Origin: Rhynchopus sp. YZ270_cl-10
Taxonomy: Eukaryota; Euglenozoa; Diplonemea; Diplonemida; Diplonemidae
Length of the DNA: 64,000 nucleotides
Direction of reading: 5' to 3'
NCBI GenBank assembly: GCA_964035575.1
Contig: OZ037885.1
Span: 310,001-374,000 of the forward strand
In this document: piece after piece, positions 45,102 through 53,860 of the stretch
Numbering within the stretch: position 1 is the first letter of the stretch
Layout: each line of letters starts with the position of its first letter
The notes under the pieces: model-generated
Database searches by the model: none
What the model saw: the letters and a program-made list of their open reading frames with translations, nothing else
What the model was told of the DNA's origin: nothing
Position numbers and translations under genes: made by a program

Positions 45102-47421
45102 CTACAGGTTGTTGAGCAGGTTACCCTGAAGGTAGAGCTGCTGCAGTTGCTGTTTAGAGTAAATTTTGGTATTTTGGTATTTTGGCATAGTGTACATACA
45201 TACTGTGGGTGTTACAACGTTATCGATAACGTTATAATACCCACAGTATGAGTGTAGACTGATTGAGGGAGTCTGCTTTTTACAGTGGTAACTTTGGAAA
45301 TATTTTGGTGATATCAGTGTACACCCGAGGGTGAACTCCACGCACCTTTCCCCGTCTCCGATCCTTCTAAATACATACCAGATCAAGCTGCGGCTGCTGG
45401 TGAGGCTGCTGCTGTTGTTGCTGTTGCTGCTGCTGCTGCTGTTGGAGGAGCTGCTGTTGAAGCTGCTGCGGCTGCTGCTGCTGGGGCTGCTGCTGCTGCT
45501 GCTGCTGCTGCTGGAGCATCTGCGCCATTTCCGTCTGCCCCTGGGGGAAGAGCGGACGCTGCTGGAATGCAGCCCCTGCAGCACCCCCTTGCATCAACGG
45601 ATGCATTCCGTTCCCGAGCGCCGCAGGGGTGGGCATGCCCATTCCTCCCACACCCATGGGGAACTGCTGTGGGGTCACGTTGCCGCTGTTGTTAGCAGGC
45701 GCTGTCCATGCAAGACGTCCTACCCGCAACAGATTGTCAATCGTGCGCAACATTGACACACGGCAGTCATCGTATCCCTGAGTGTACCCGCCTGGCTTCT
45801 CCAGATCCTGCTGAGACGGCAGAGGGAACATACCGAGCAAATCCTCTGGGACGTTTGCAAGCTTCACCACATTCGGTGGCTGTGCAGTGGGCGACGGAAC
45901 TGAGCTGGGTCGAGCATTGGGTGACAGCCCAAACATATTCCCTGGGTGCATCTCCCCGCCACTCATGGGAGAGCTAGATGCGCTGGGGTTGGACCTGCTG
46001 CCCTTTCCGTCCATGCCGTACATCCCGTTTCCTGAGGCCATCGGCGCACCTCCTCCTCCGCCCCCACCACGGTTGCTTTGCTTCTTCTTGCCTCCGCCCT
46101 TCCCACCGCCACCACCACCTCCTCCACCACCACCGCCACCACTGCCGTCGTCCTCACCCAGGTCTGCGTTCGAGCGAGTCTGTGGCGGTGCTGTGGTCAG
46201 AGAGTAGTCCACCCGCATGACCTGGCCGCGGATCTGTGGTACCAACTCGCCTGCAGCGATGGCGGCGTAGGCCTTGGTAGCGTCCTCTGTCTTGGTGAAG
46301 TAGACGAAGCCGTATCCCTTGCATTTGCCGGTGCTTTTGTCAATCACAATGTCTGCCTTGAAGACCTGCCCGTAGGGGTTGAAGATCGCCTTGATTTCGT
46401 CCTCGGTTGTGGAGTTTGGGAGAGAAAAGCAGCCGAGCACGTTGCAGGGGCGCGCACCTCTGGGGAACGACTGCGATGGCTGCGGCTTCGGCTGTCTCGG
46501 CTCAGACGGCTCTCTGGGCTCTTTGGTCAACGAGAAGTCTACCCGCACCATGTGTCCGTTGATGACCAGGTCCTGGCAGGCATCCTTAGCCTCCTGTGCA
46601 GAGGGGGTGTCTGGGAAGTAGACGAATCCGAACCCTTTGCAGCGGCCGGTGGGACGGTCCTTGACGATCTTGACTTGAAGGATGTTTTGGCACTTTGCGC
46701 GGAAGGCGGCAAGGACGTCCTCCTCCATGACGTCGTTGGGGAGGCCGAAGACAGAGAGCACCTCGTTGGCAGGTGCCTCGCGACGGTCCTTCTTGGCGGT
46801 CAAGGAGATGTCCACACGGATGCGGCGGCCTTCGAATTCAGTGTCGTTGGCTCCGTTCTTGGCAGCCGTGGCAGCCTCGGGTGTGGAGTAGTAGATGAAG
46901 GCGTACCCCTTGCATTTGGAGTTCGGGCTTGTGGGCAGCGCGTTCCCCTGGGCGTCCTTGAACTTCTCACGGATGGTGTAAATCTTGTCAATCTTCCCGT
47001 AAGGGCTGAACGTTGCCTGCAACTTGCCGTCCTGCGTGTGGTGCGGGAGGTTGAAGATGCAGATGACGTTCTTGCTCATTGCGTCAGGGGGGAACACATA
47101 TTCGAAGCCCTTCAGCTCTTCGTCCAGACCTTCCTGGTCGTCCGCTGTGGGTTTTTTTATTTTGATAAATTGATAAACGACGCAGACAAATGAAAAACGG
47201 TGGCTTTTTAACTGTCTCGTCACCGTTAACAACGTTTACGAAGGTGTAGAAGGACGATATTTTTGCTTTTTTACAATTATTTAACATATTAACATACGTT
47301 GGGGAGACTGCGGCTGTGGGATAGACCCGTTCTGCGCACCCATATAAGGCTGGCCCTGCTGGAACGCGCCCATCATATCCTCCTGTGGGAAGCCTCCCAC
47401 CTGTACATGCTCAGGGTTCAT
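45102..47421 (-). CDS. Three-RRM RNA-binding protein with glycine- and glutamine-rich tail
   Basis: Three exons inferred from GTATG donors, AG acceptors and frame continuity: 47421-47298, 47144-45379 and 45149-45102 (645 residues). Exon 1 encodes MNPEHVQVGGFPQEDMMGAF…; the last exon is only 48 nt and ends QGNLLNNL. RRM1 about 67-155 (RNP1 CKGYAFIYY), RRM2 about 168-246 (CKGFGFVYF), RRM3 about 274-356 (CKGYGFVYF). A glycine-rich stretch with KKK lies around 376-410 and a long glutamine-rich region near the C terminus. The layout resembles CELF/ELAV-type splicing or translation regulators, but the exact orthologue is unknown. Intron 1 is 153 nt. Intron 2 (45150-45378) holds palindrome L and a diverged S2 copy. 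Confidence 0.85.
45199..45250. mobile_element. Palindrome L inside an intron
   Basis: A 52-bp inverted repeat (CATACTGTGGGT…ACCCACAGTATG) with centre AACGTTATCGATAACGTT. GTGTA flanks both sides. It sits wholly inside intron 2 of the RRM gene, where it could fold the pre-mRNA close to the 48-nt last exon. Confidence 0.7.
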
Positions 47422-48132
47422 AGCTAAAATAGACGCCGTTTCTGTGGACCTAATGGCTGACTAAGCGGTGAGCACGCTGAACGCGCGTGTTTTGCGTGTG
47501 GTTTGTGTAAGGAAAAAAAGGGAGAGAAAAAAAAACGAAAAATGCACCCGCAAAGTCAAAGCAAAAAAAAAAAGCAGAAAATTCCCTTTATTCTTATTCA
47601 AGCAGGGCAAAAAAAGGGGGAGGATGGGGGAAAACCACAGACGTTCAGGAGTTCCTATATGCCTTTAAAGAAGGGGAGAGGGAGAAGTAAGTGTTCCTGC
47701 AAAGTGTGAAAATAAGATTTTTGAGAGATTTTTTTTTGAAGAAAATGCGGAACGGTGCAGAATACTGCCCAAAGGGCAGGTATAGGTTTGTGGGTCGTTT
47801 TGAGCATGGAGGATCGACCCTACCTACGTCAGACCCATCGCTTCAGCACCATCCATTTTCGGGACAGGTTTTCATTCATCAGGTGAGTTGTTACACAACT
47901 CCACCACGCAGGTATACAATCCTTGAATGCGATATGGAGTACCTCTGATACAATTTCCGCAAAAAAAATATCTCTTTTTTTTAAACTCCAATTTACCGAT
48001 TACCTTGTGTATACAATGAGGGAGGAATCTAGGGTATTAAAAACACACACATTCTTTGAGGCCATATTCCTCGCAAAAGAATTACCCCCATATTAGTTAT
48101 CAAACTCACACACACCCACACCCCCTTTCCCC
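47422..48132. other. Upstream region of the RRM gene
   Basis: A plus-strand frame at 47734-47940 (MRNGAEYCPKGRYRFVGRFE…) contains a possible donor CAG|GTGAGT at 47880. I do not recognise a domain, and nothing connects to it. A block at 48047-48117 is shared with 36796-36870. Confidence 0.35.
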
Positions 48133-48140
48133 CCCCCCAC

Positions 48141-48775
48141 CAGGCATGAGAATAAGGCCCGGACCCCGGACCCCGGACCCGGCCCCCCGGAACCCCACAC
48201 CCCCCTACCCTCTAAGAACTTGTCCATTTTGGAAAAGTGACCCCACCACTGGCCGCACGGATTCCGAAAATGCAAATGCCGGTGTTTTTTGGTATTTTCA
48301 TTTTGCACTCTGCCCGGCACCTTGCCCGGCACCTTGCCCGGCACCTTGCCCGGCACCTTGCCCGGCACCTTGCCCGGCACCTTGCCCGGCACCTTGCCCG
48401 GCACCTTGCCCGGCACCCTGCCCGGCACCTTGCCCGGCACCCTGTCCGGCACCCTGTTAAACCCCGACACCCCCACCCATTCCCAGCACCAACACATCCA
48501 CAACAGAAATTTTACTATGTCATCACCCCAGGCAGCTGTACATGACAGCCTGTCCGGCACCCCCGCTGTCAAGAGGGGGTCCCGAGAAAGCCCCATTTGT
48601 GAATCTTTACATAGATTAGAGTCAGCTTAGAGATCCCCTCACCCCACCCCACACCCAACGTGTCGTTCAGCACTCCAAAAAACCGAGACCCCCTCACCCC
48701 CACCCCACCCCTTGTGAGAATAGCCCGGACCCCGGACCCCGGACCCGCACCCCCCTAACCTTATTCTCATGCCTG
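48141..48775. mobile_element. hAT-like nonautonomous element H
   Basis: Inverted ends CAGGCATGAGAATAAGG and CCTTATTCTCATGCCTG are flanked by an 8-bp duplication CCCCCCAC (48133-48140, 48776-48783). The duplication is low-complexity, so the length is slightly ambiguous. CCCGGACCCCGGACCCCGG units occur near both ends. It contains cassette copy 4 (48213-48290) and a 12-bp tandem array. It ends about 30 bp from the stop codon of the coiled-coil gene and so probably supplies part of its 3' UTR. Confidence 0.75.
48313..48456. repeat. 12-bp tandem array, 12 units
   Basis: Units of CCCGGCACCTTG, nine consecutive with only the last changed, then three with variants (CCCTG, TCCGG). It has the same G/C-rich character as the element ends. 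The repeating peptides read through it are not evidence of a gene. Confidence 0.9.
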
Positions 48776-48807
48776 CCCCCCACACCCCCCTTCTTCTACT
48801 CACCCAC

Positions 48808-51800
48808 TCAACCTCCTCCACCTTCGGGTTGGGTTTCGAGAAAGACTACGCTTTGCCTTGGGGCCTTTCTTGCTCGAGGGGCGGGACGGGGAGGGGGTAC
48901 ACTTGAACTCAGAGCTGGCTTGACCACTCCTGCACCTGCACCTCCGCCCCCACTTCCCCCTCCCCCCCCAATATGATGCAGCTTGGTCTGTCTGGCACGC
49001 CGTTTTTCCTCCACCAGCTGGCTCTCAAGGGTTCTGACCAGACCATGCTTCGCTTCAAGCGAGACGGAAAGCTCCGTACACCTCTCCTCCGCCTTCTTCA
49101 ACTGCGTCTGCAGCTCCGCCAGGTCCAGCCCCGCTGCGTCCTCCCTCCGCCTCACCTGCGCACACTGCTCCTGCAGCCGCACCACAGCCATCTCGAGGTC
49201 TGTCCTCTCCTCCTTCACCACGCCCATTGCTTCCTTCAACCCTTTTACCTCCCGCTCCAAGGATGTGTTCTGCATCTGCATCTGCGACAGCTCCCTTTCG
49301 AGATCCTGGATTTCCCCTTTGAGAAGCGTTTCTTGCCTGAGAGCACTTCGTTGCGCCTCTTGGAGAGGTGGGAGGAGGGCCTGGAGGGAGGCATTTTGGG
49401 AGGCAAGAATGGCAGCTTTTTCTTCAGAGGCGCGTTGCATGCGGGATGCTACGGCGTTTTGGAGACCTACCTGAGTTTCAGCAGAAGACAGTTGGGTGCT
49501 CAAATCAGCGATTCTGGAGCGATGGTGTACACCTTCGCCTGCAGCTTCATGGCGTGACACCTGAGCTGCACGGAGCTCTTCTTTCAAAGAGGCAAGCAGC
49601 TCCGAGTCCTTCTCCAATAAAGCCATCTTAACCCGCATAGCAGAAGCAGCTTCGTTCTGTGTGTCCACCACCTCCTTCATTTTCGTGATATCCTGAAGGT
49701 GTAGCTCGTCGTTGTGCTTCAAAATTTGGATCGTTTCGTGGAGTTCTTCGTCTCTCTTTGCCATCTCCGCTTCAAGAGTGGAAGCCCTCATCGTTCCATT
49801 GTTTTGAGCTGTCGTAACTGCAGATTTTAATTTATCATTTTCCGTTTTCCTCGCGATTGCCTCAATTTTTAATTCTTGAAGTTGAGTTTGAAGGCGTTCA
49901 GAAAGGGTCTTTAGTGAAGCTGTCTCCATCTGAAGCTGAGAATTTTCTCCAGAACGCCGTTCAACCTCCTGTCTCAGCCTGCTGTTCTCCTGTGTAGTGT
50001 CTAAGGATGTTTCTAATGAGCTTTTTGAGAGTTCTGTTAGCTCGGATTTCAATTCTCTAATCTCTTCTGCAAGGCGAGACCGTGTTGTAGTGCTTTCGGA
50101 GCGGAGTGAGGTGATGGTGGTTTCTTTTGCCTCTAGTTCTTCGCGTAGGGTTTGGCATTTTGCGGATAATGCGGAATGTTCCATGGTTAGCTTGTTATTG
50201 TTTAGGGAAAGATCGCGGTGGGTCTGGCGCATCTCGGCTGTCTTTTCTTCTTGTTCGCGAAGCCCTGCCTCCAGCCTTTTGACAGCCATTTCCCCCTCCC
50301 TCCCCTCTTCTGCAGACGCCAGCTTCAGTTCGTTGTGCCGCCGGGAGAGAACCGCGAACCGTTCTTCAGAGCTGTTTAGTTTGGTTTGTATGACCTGAAA
50401 TTCAGTGTTTGCGGTAGAGTTCTTCCCTTGAAGGTCAAGGAGAAGCCGTTCCAAGCGGGATTTTTCTGTCAATGTGGAGTGTTGTTTTTCCTCTAAAAGC
50501 TGGTATTTTTTAGTGAGCGAATCAAGATTGGATTGGAGAAGGCTGCGTGCCGCAAGATGCGCTGTACATATTTTGTTATGTTCCGCTTCAAACGCAGCTC
50601 GCTCTGTCTCAGATTTATTTTGTGCGTGCTTTGCCAGCTCCAAGCTTTGACTCGCGTTAGCACCAGATCTCACCGAAAATGCTAGCTTTGTTCTCAACTC
50701 CTCAACGGTATCTGATAATTCCGCTGTTTTTCGTGCAGTTTCATAATCAATATTGTTTTCTTCTTCTTCGACGCCTTCCGCAAAAACTGCTTCAATCTGC
50801 ACCATCCCCGCCTTAGATGCTTCCTCCTTTTCCTCAATTTCCAGCATCCTTTTCATTTCTTCCACCTCTGATGAAAGAGCAGAAAAAAAAGATGTAAGAT
50901 TTTTCCCGGAACTGCTCACCTCTATGCTGTGATTCGCCTCCCCTCGAAGGCGGAGCAGATGGGATTGCAGTTCTGAACGTTTTGCGGCCTCTTCTACAAG
51001 CTGTCGTTCCAGTTCATTCACTTTGCGTACTGCAATGTCAGGAAGGGGGATGCTCGGGCCTCCCTGCATTTCAGACAACAGTGCTGTCAGCGTATTTGCA
51101 TGGTTCTTCCAGAGTCTGCCATCTTCTACAGCTTGCTCCAGCTTCTCTGTTAACAGCGTTGTCTCGGCAACCGATGCTGATAAAAGGGTTTGAACCGCAC
51201 CCCAATCTTCTTGACTGCATATCACCCCTTTCCCTACAGATTCCACCAAATTTTCAATTCGGCAGAGCCGTGCAAGAAAAACGGTTTGGTTTATTGTTGG
51301 ACTATCTTCCTTCTGTGTCTCAATACATCTTATAAGATTTGGCAATAACAAACAGTGTAGAAGCTTTGGAAGAACATTATACTGCGGTGGAATTGGAATT
51401 TCTGCGCAAAATTTTGAAACAAATTGGAGGCTTCGTTCTGCATATTGTACTGCGTTAGAAATGTCTTGAGCGAATAATGTGGTATGCAAAGACAAAGCCA
51501 TCTCTTCCCCCTTCTGCTTCATTTTCGCGATACCCCTAGATTTGGCTTCAGAAAAGATCGTTTCCATGCCTCGCTGTACACTCCGAAAGGTTGCTAATAA
51601 AGCGTGGAATTCATGAAACGCAGATCCATCCTTTTGTCCCATAAAAATTTCCCTTTGTTGCAGCTCTTTTGCTTTTGAAGAAATATGCTTCAAAACGTCC
51701 AATTCTGCTATAAAATGGGAGGTAATTCCGTCAGTTTTCCCCCCAAATGAAAGGCTCTTCCGATAAGCATTTAACAACGTGGTTTCAAATTGAATGCGAG

Positions 51801-52503
51801 ACCCATCTTCTGTTGCCTCAGAGGTGCTGTCTCTCTGGCGGCTCTCCGGTTTGGTAGCCAATCGCGCAAGAAGTGCGTCCGCTGTGAGGCTCGACCGCAT
51901 CGCCCCATACACCGCCCCAACAATGCGACTCCCCCCTCCCAACACCGATGCCACACTATGCACGACATACCCCTCCTCCCTCACTCCTTTCTCCTCCATC
52001 TCTTTTAAAAACGCTTTTTCCATCTGGATCTCACCGTTAACAAAGATAAGATGTAATACTCCGTGAAGATTTGCACTAAAGGCAGGTAACATTGAATTTT
52101 TTTTGGCCAAATCTACAACAACAATGGAAGCACAGCAAGAAGCGGTGAGGATTGACAATGCGGGTGACGTAGGTGTGGTTGAGGCAGAGAGGAGGTGGGT
52201 TACCCCGGGAAGGCCGGAGAGGTCGACGACAACTGGGGTGAGGGGTTCGCCGTATCGGTTGGTGGTTGACGCCATGGTGAGGCAACTGGTCGCTAGGGAG
52301 CTGTGGGGGCCACCCCCTTTCCCCCATCTCGGGGTGCTCCCAGCCCCGCTCACAACCCGCAACAGAGCCTCTCTTTGCGGAAGGTCTACATCGCAAAAGA
52401 ACAACGTCAAGCCTACATCACCTTCTATAGCACGTACCTTCTCCCCTCCGACACCAATATGCACTGTACGATTCGCTTCATGGATAAACGGCTCGAATTG
52501 CAT
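48808..52503 (-). CDS. Long coiled-coil protein of unknown function
   Basis: 1231 residues from the ATG at 52503. The open frame extends 22 codons further upstream without another ATG, so a spliced N-terminal extension is possible. Residues 1-250 look globular, with hydrophobic strands (TPVVVDLSGLPG, ASIVVVDLAKK, LHLIFVNGEI) reminiscent of a nucleotide-binding fold, but no P-loop is visible. From about 260 to the end it is almost all charged heptad sequence (for example KTLSERLQTQLQELKIEAIA), typical of centrosomal, basal-body or Golgi tether proteins. The C terminus is glycine-rich, then proline/arginine-rich (PPPRPAPRARKAPR). No intron needed in 3.7 kb. The function is not known; a scaffold role is inferred from the coiled coil only. 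Confidence 0.75.
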   Translation of the reverse strand: MQFEPFIHEANRTVHIGVGGEKVRAIEGDVGLTLFFCDVDLPQREALLRVVSGAGSTPRWGKGGGPHSSLATSCLTMASTTNRYGEPLTPVVVDLSGLPGVTHLLSASTTPTSPALSILTASCCASIVVVDLAKKNSMLPAFSANLHGVLHLIFVNGEIQMEKAFLKEMEEKGVREEGYVVHSVASVLGGGSRIVGAVYGAMRSSLTADALLARLATKPESRQRDSTSEATEDGSRIQFETTLLNAYRKSLSFGGKTDGITSHFIAELDVLKHISSKAKELQQREIFMGQKDGSAFHEFHALLATFRSVQRGMETIFSEAKSRGIAKMKQKGEEMALSLHTTLFAQDISNAVQYAERSLQFVSKFCAEIPIPPQYNVLPKLLHCLLLPNLIRCIETQKEDSPTINQTVFLARLCRIENLVESVGKGVICSQEDWGAVQTLLSASVAETTLLTEKLEQAVEDGRLWKNHANTLTALLSEMQGGPSIPLPDIAVRKVNELERQLVEEAAKRSELQSHLLRLRGEANHSIEVSSSGKNLTSFFSALSSEVEEMKRMLEIEEKEEASKAGMVQIEAVFAEGVEEEENNIDYETARKTAELSDTVEELRTKLAFSVRSGANASQSLELAKHAQNKSETERAAFEAEHNKICTAHLAARSLLQSNLDSLTKKYQLLEEKQHSTLTEKSRLERLLLDLQGKNSTANTEFQVIQTKLNSSEERFAVLSRRHNELKLASAEEGREGEMAVKRLEAGLREQEEKTAEMRQTHRDLSLNNNKLTMEHSALSAKCQTLREELEAKETTITSLRSESTTTRSRLAEEIRELKSELTELSKSSLETSLDTTQENSRLRQEVERRSGENSQLQMETASLKTLSERLQTQLQELKIEAIARKTENDKLKSAVTTAQNNGTMRASTLEAEMAKRDEELHETIQILKHNDELHLQDITKMKEVVDTQNEAASAMRVKMALLEKDSELLASLKEELRAAQVSRHEAAGEGVHHRSRIADLSTQLSSAETQVGLQNAVASRMQRASEEKAAILASQNASLQALLPPLQEAQRSALRQETLLKGEIQDLERELSQMQMQNTSLEREVKGLKEAMGVVKEERTDLEMAVVRLQEQCAQVRRREDAAGLDLAELQTQLKKAEERCTELSVSLEAKHGLVRTLESQLVEEKRRARQTKLHHIGGGGGSGGGGAGAGVVKPALSSSVPPPRPAPRARKAPRQSVVFLETQPEGGGG

Positions 52504-53691
52504 AAAGAGAGAGAAAGGAAGACAGATGTGAGAAACAAAAAAATGGAGTAAAATAAGCACAAAAAACAAGAGAAAAGGGTGAGGGGGTACAACCCTTCCG
52601 TCTCGAAGCTGTAGGGAGGGGTAAGGGGGGGTTGGGCAGGCTTGGTTGTATTATAGGTGCTCGGCCCCGACCGAATACCGTATTATTCGTATAATACGAT
52701 TACCGTATTATACGGTGTTATACGGTGCTGCTGGGGACTGAATACTGTATAATTACGACGTATACCTACAGGCGGCTCGGGGCGCGTTGAGGTTAGAGGA
52801 AGTGGTAGGGAAGACGTTCAATGGTCGTACGGTGAAGCCAAGGTGGTCCAAACTCTCGACCTCCCAGACGCAATGACATAGAAAGTGATGGGATTTTTTT
52901 TTTTTGGACATTTTCCCTTCGCTCCACGAAGTATTCCACAAATTCTGCTGAAAACTACAATTCTTAGACTTCTTTTTGTGTACCATCACAAACAACGCCA
53001 CGGACTCGTCCTTGACTATGTGCTTTGTATGTTCAGAACAATGAAGAAGTACAAACCGGACTGCATCGTCATCTACTCTTACGCGCAGAGCACAGAGGAA
53101 AAGCGTTTGAAAGTTTGCCCTAGAAATGTCACATCCCTCTTTGTGAAGAGTCTACCCTTTTTGGTGTAAATGACGGTAAACCCCAATCATTGCAGTTCTA
53201 CGTTCATTTTCGAGGTTTACATCTGAAAGCGGGGGTTAGCTCCCAACTCCCAATATTGGTCCTAAGGCTATGGGGATGGCGGAAGAGGAAGAAATGAAAG
53301 AAGGAGAATAGAGCAATAGAAAGCACTTTCGTGGGAGAAAATAAAGAAAAGTTTATATAGATGACCCTAAGCCTCTCGTGCTTAGTTACCTTAGAATAAA
53401 ACAGGGATGGGGGGGGAAGGCTTTTTTCTTTATTTTGTCGCCCACAATCAGGGCGTGGCCTGTGTGGGGAGTTTTTTTTTTATTCTATTGAGAGGGGCTT
53501 TGCCAACCACCTCCACGCGGGAGACATCTTTTGAACAGAAAATAAATAAATAAAAAATGTGTAACATTTGGTGTGGGCTGACGACCCCAAAAAAATAGCA
53601 GAAAGTAAGCAGAAAAATAGCACAAAAAATAGCACCTTCCTTCAGCCACACCATATAGTGAACATAGTGAAGTTTTGATATGTGCGAGATA
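52504..53691. other. Intergenic stretch with an exon-like relic
   Basis: Contains a palindrome-rich zone (52659-52760, CCGTATTATACGG-type units), the RRM-end-like frame 52772-52876, an unassigned frame (52975-53169, …YVLCMFRTMKKYKPDCIVIY…) and an S4 hairpin (53347-53392). Confidence 0.4.
52772..52876 (+). pseudogene. Exon-like fragment resembling the end of an RRM/UHM domain
   Basis: After an acceptor-like CCTACAG the frame reads AARGALRLEEVVGKTFNGRT, VKPRWSKL…, then TGA. The pattern (alpha-2 helix, then FNGRTVKPRW) fits the C-terminal end of an RRM or U2AF-homology motif. There is no room for upstream exons, because a minus-strand gene begins 270 bp away. So it is probably a displaced or captured fragment, or chance similarity. 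Confidence 0.25.
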
Positions 53692-53827
53692 CCCTATGCA
53701 TACCTAGAAAGCGAATATGATATTCGGCCTATATTCGGATCCAAAATTCTTGGGCCATATTCGGCCTATATTCGGATCCGAATATAGGGCGAATACGAAA
53801 TTCGCCTTCTATAGGTATGCCTATGGG
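53692..53827. mobile_element. Foldback P (about 136 bp)
   Basis: Inverted halves: GCATACCTAGAAAGCGAATA… and …TTCTATAGGTATGC, with internal CCTATATTCGGATCC repeats on both strands. No coding content and no clear target duplication. Confidence 0.65.
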
Positions 53828-53860
53828 AGGCAAGACACCGACTCCTCATTCGAAACGAAA

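Noticed and set aside
46078-47193. 371-codon plus-strand frame opposite the RRM gene
   Set aside because: Antisense shadow of three clear RRM domains; its sequence has no recognisable domain.
48313-48456. Regular array that could be mistaken for CRISPR
   Set aside because: Units are contiguous 12-mers without spacers, inside a transposon in a eukaryotic genome.
48056-48460. Proline/cysteine-repeat proteins read through element H
   Set aside because: They are translations of the 12-bp tandem array on both strands.
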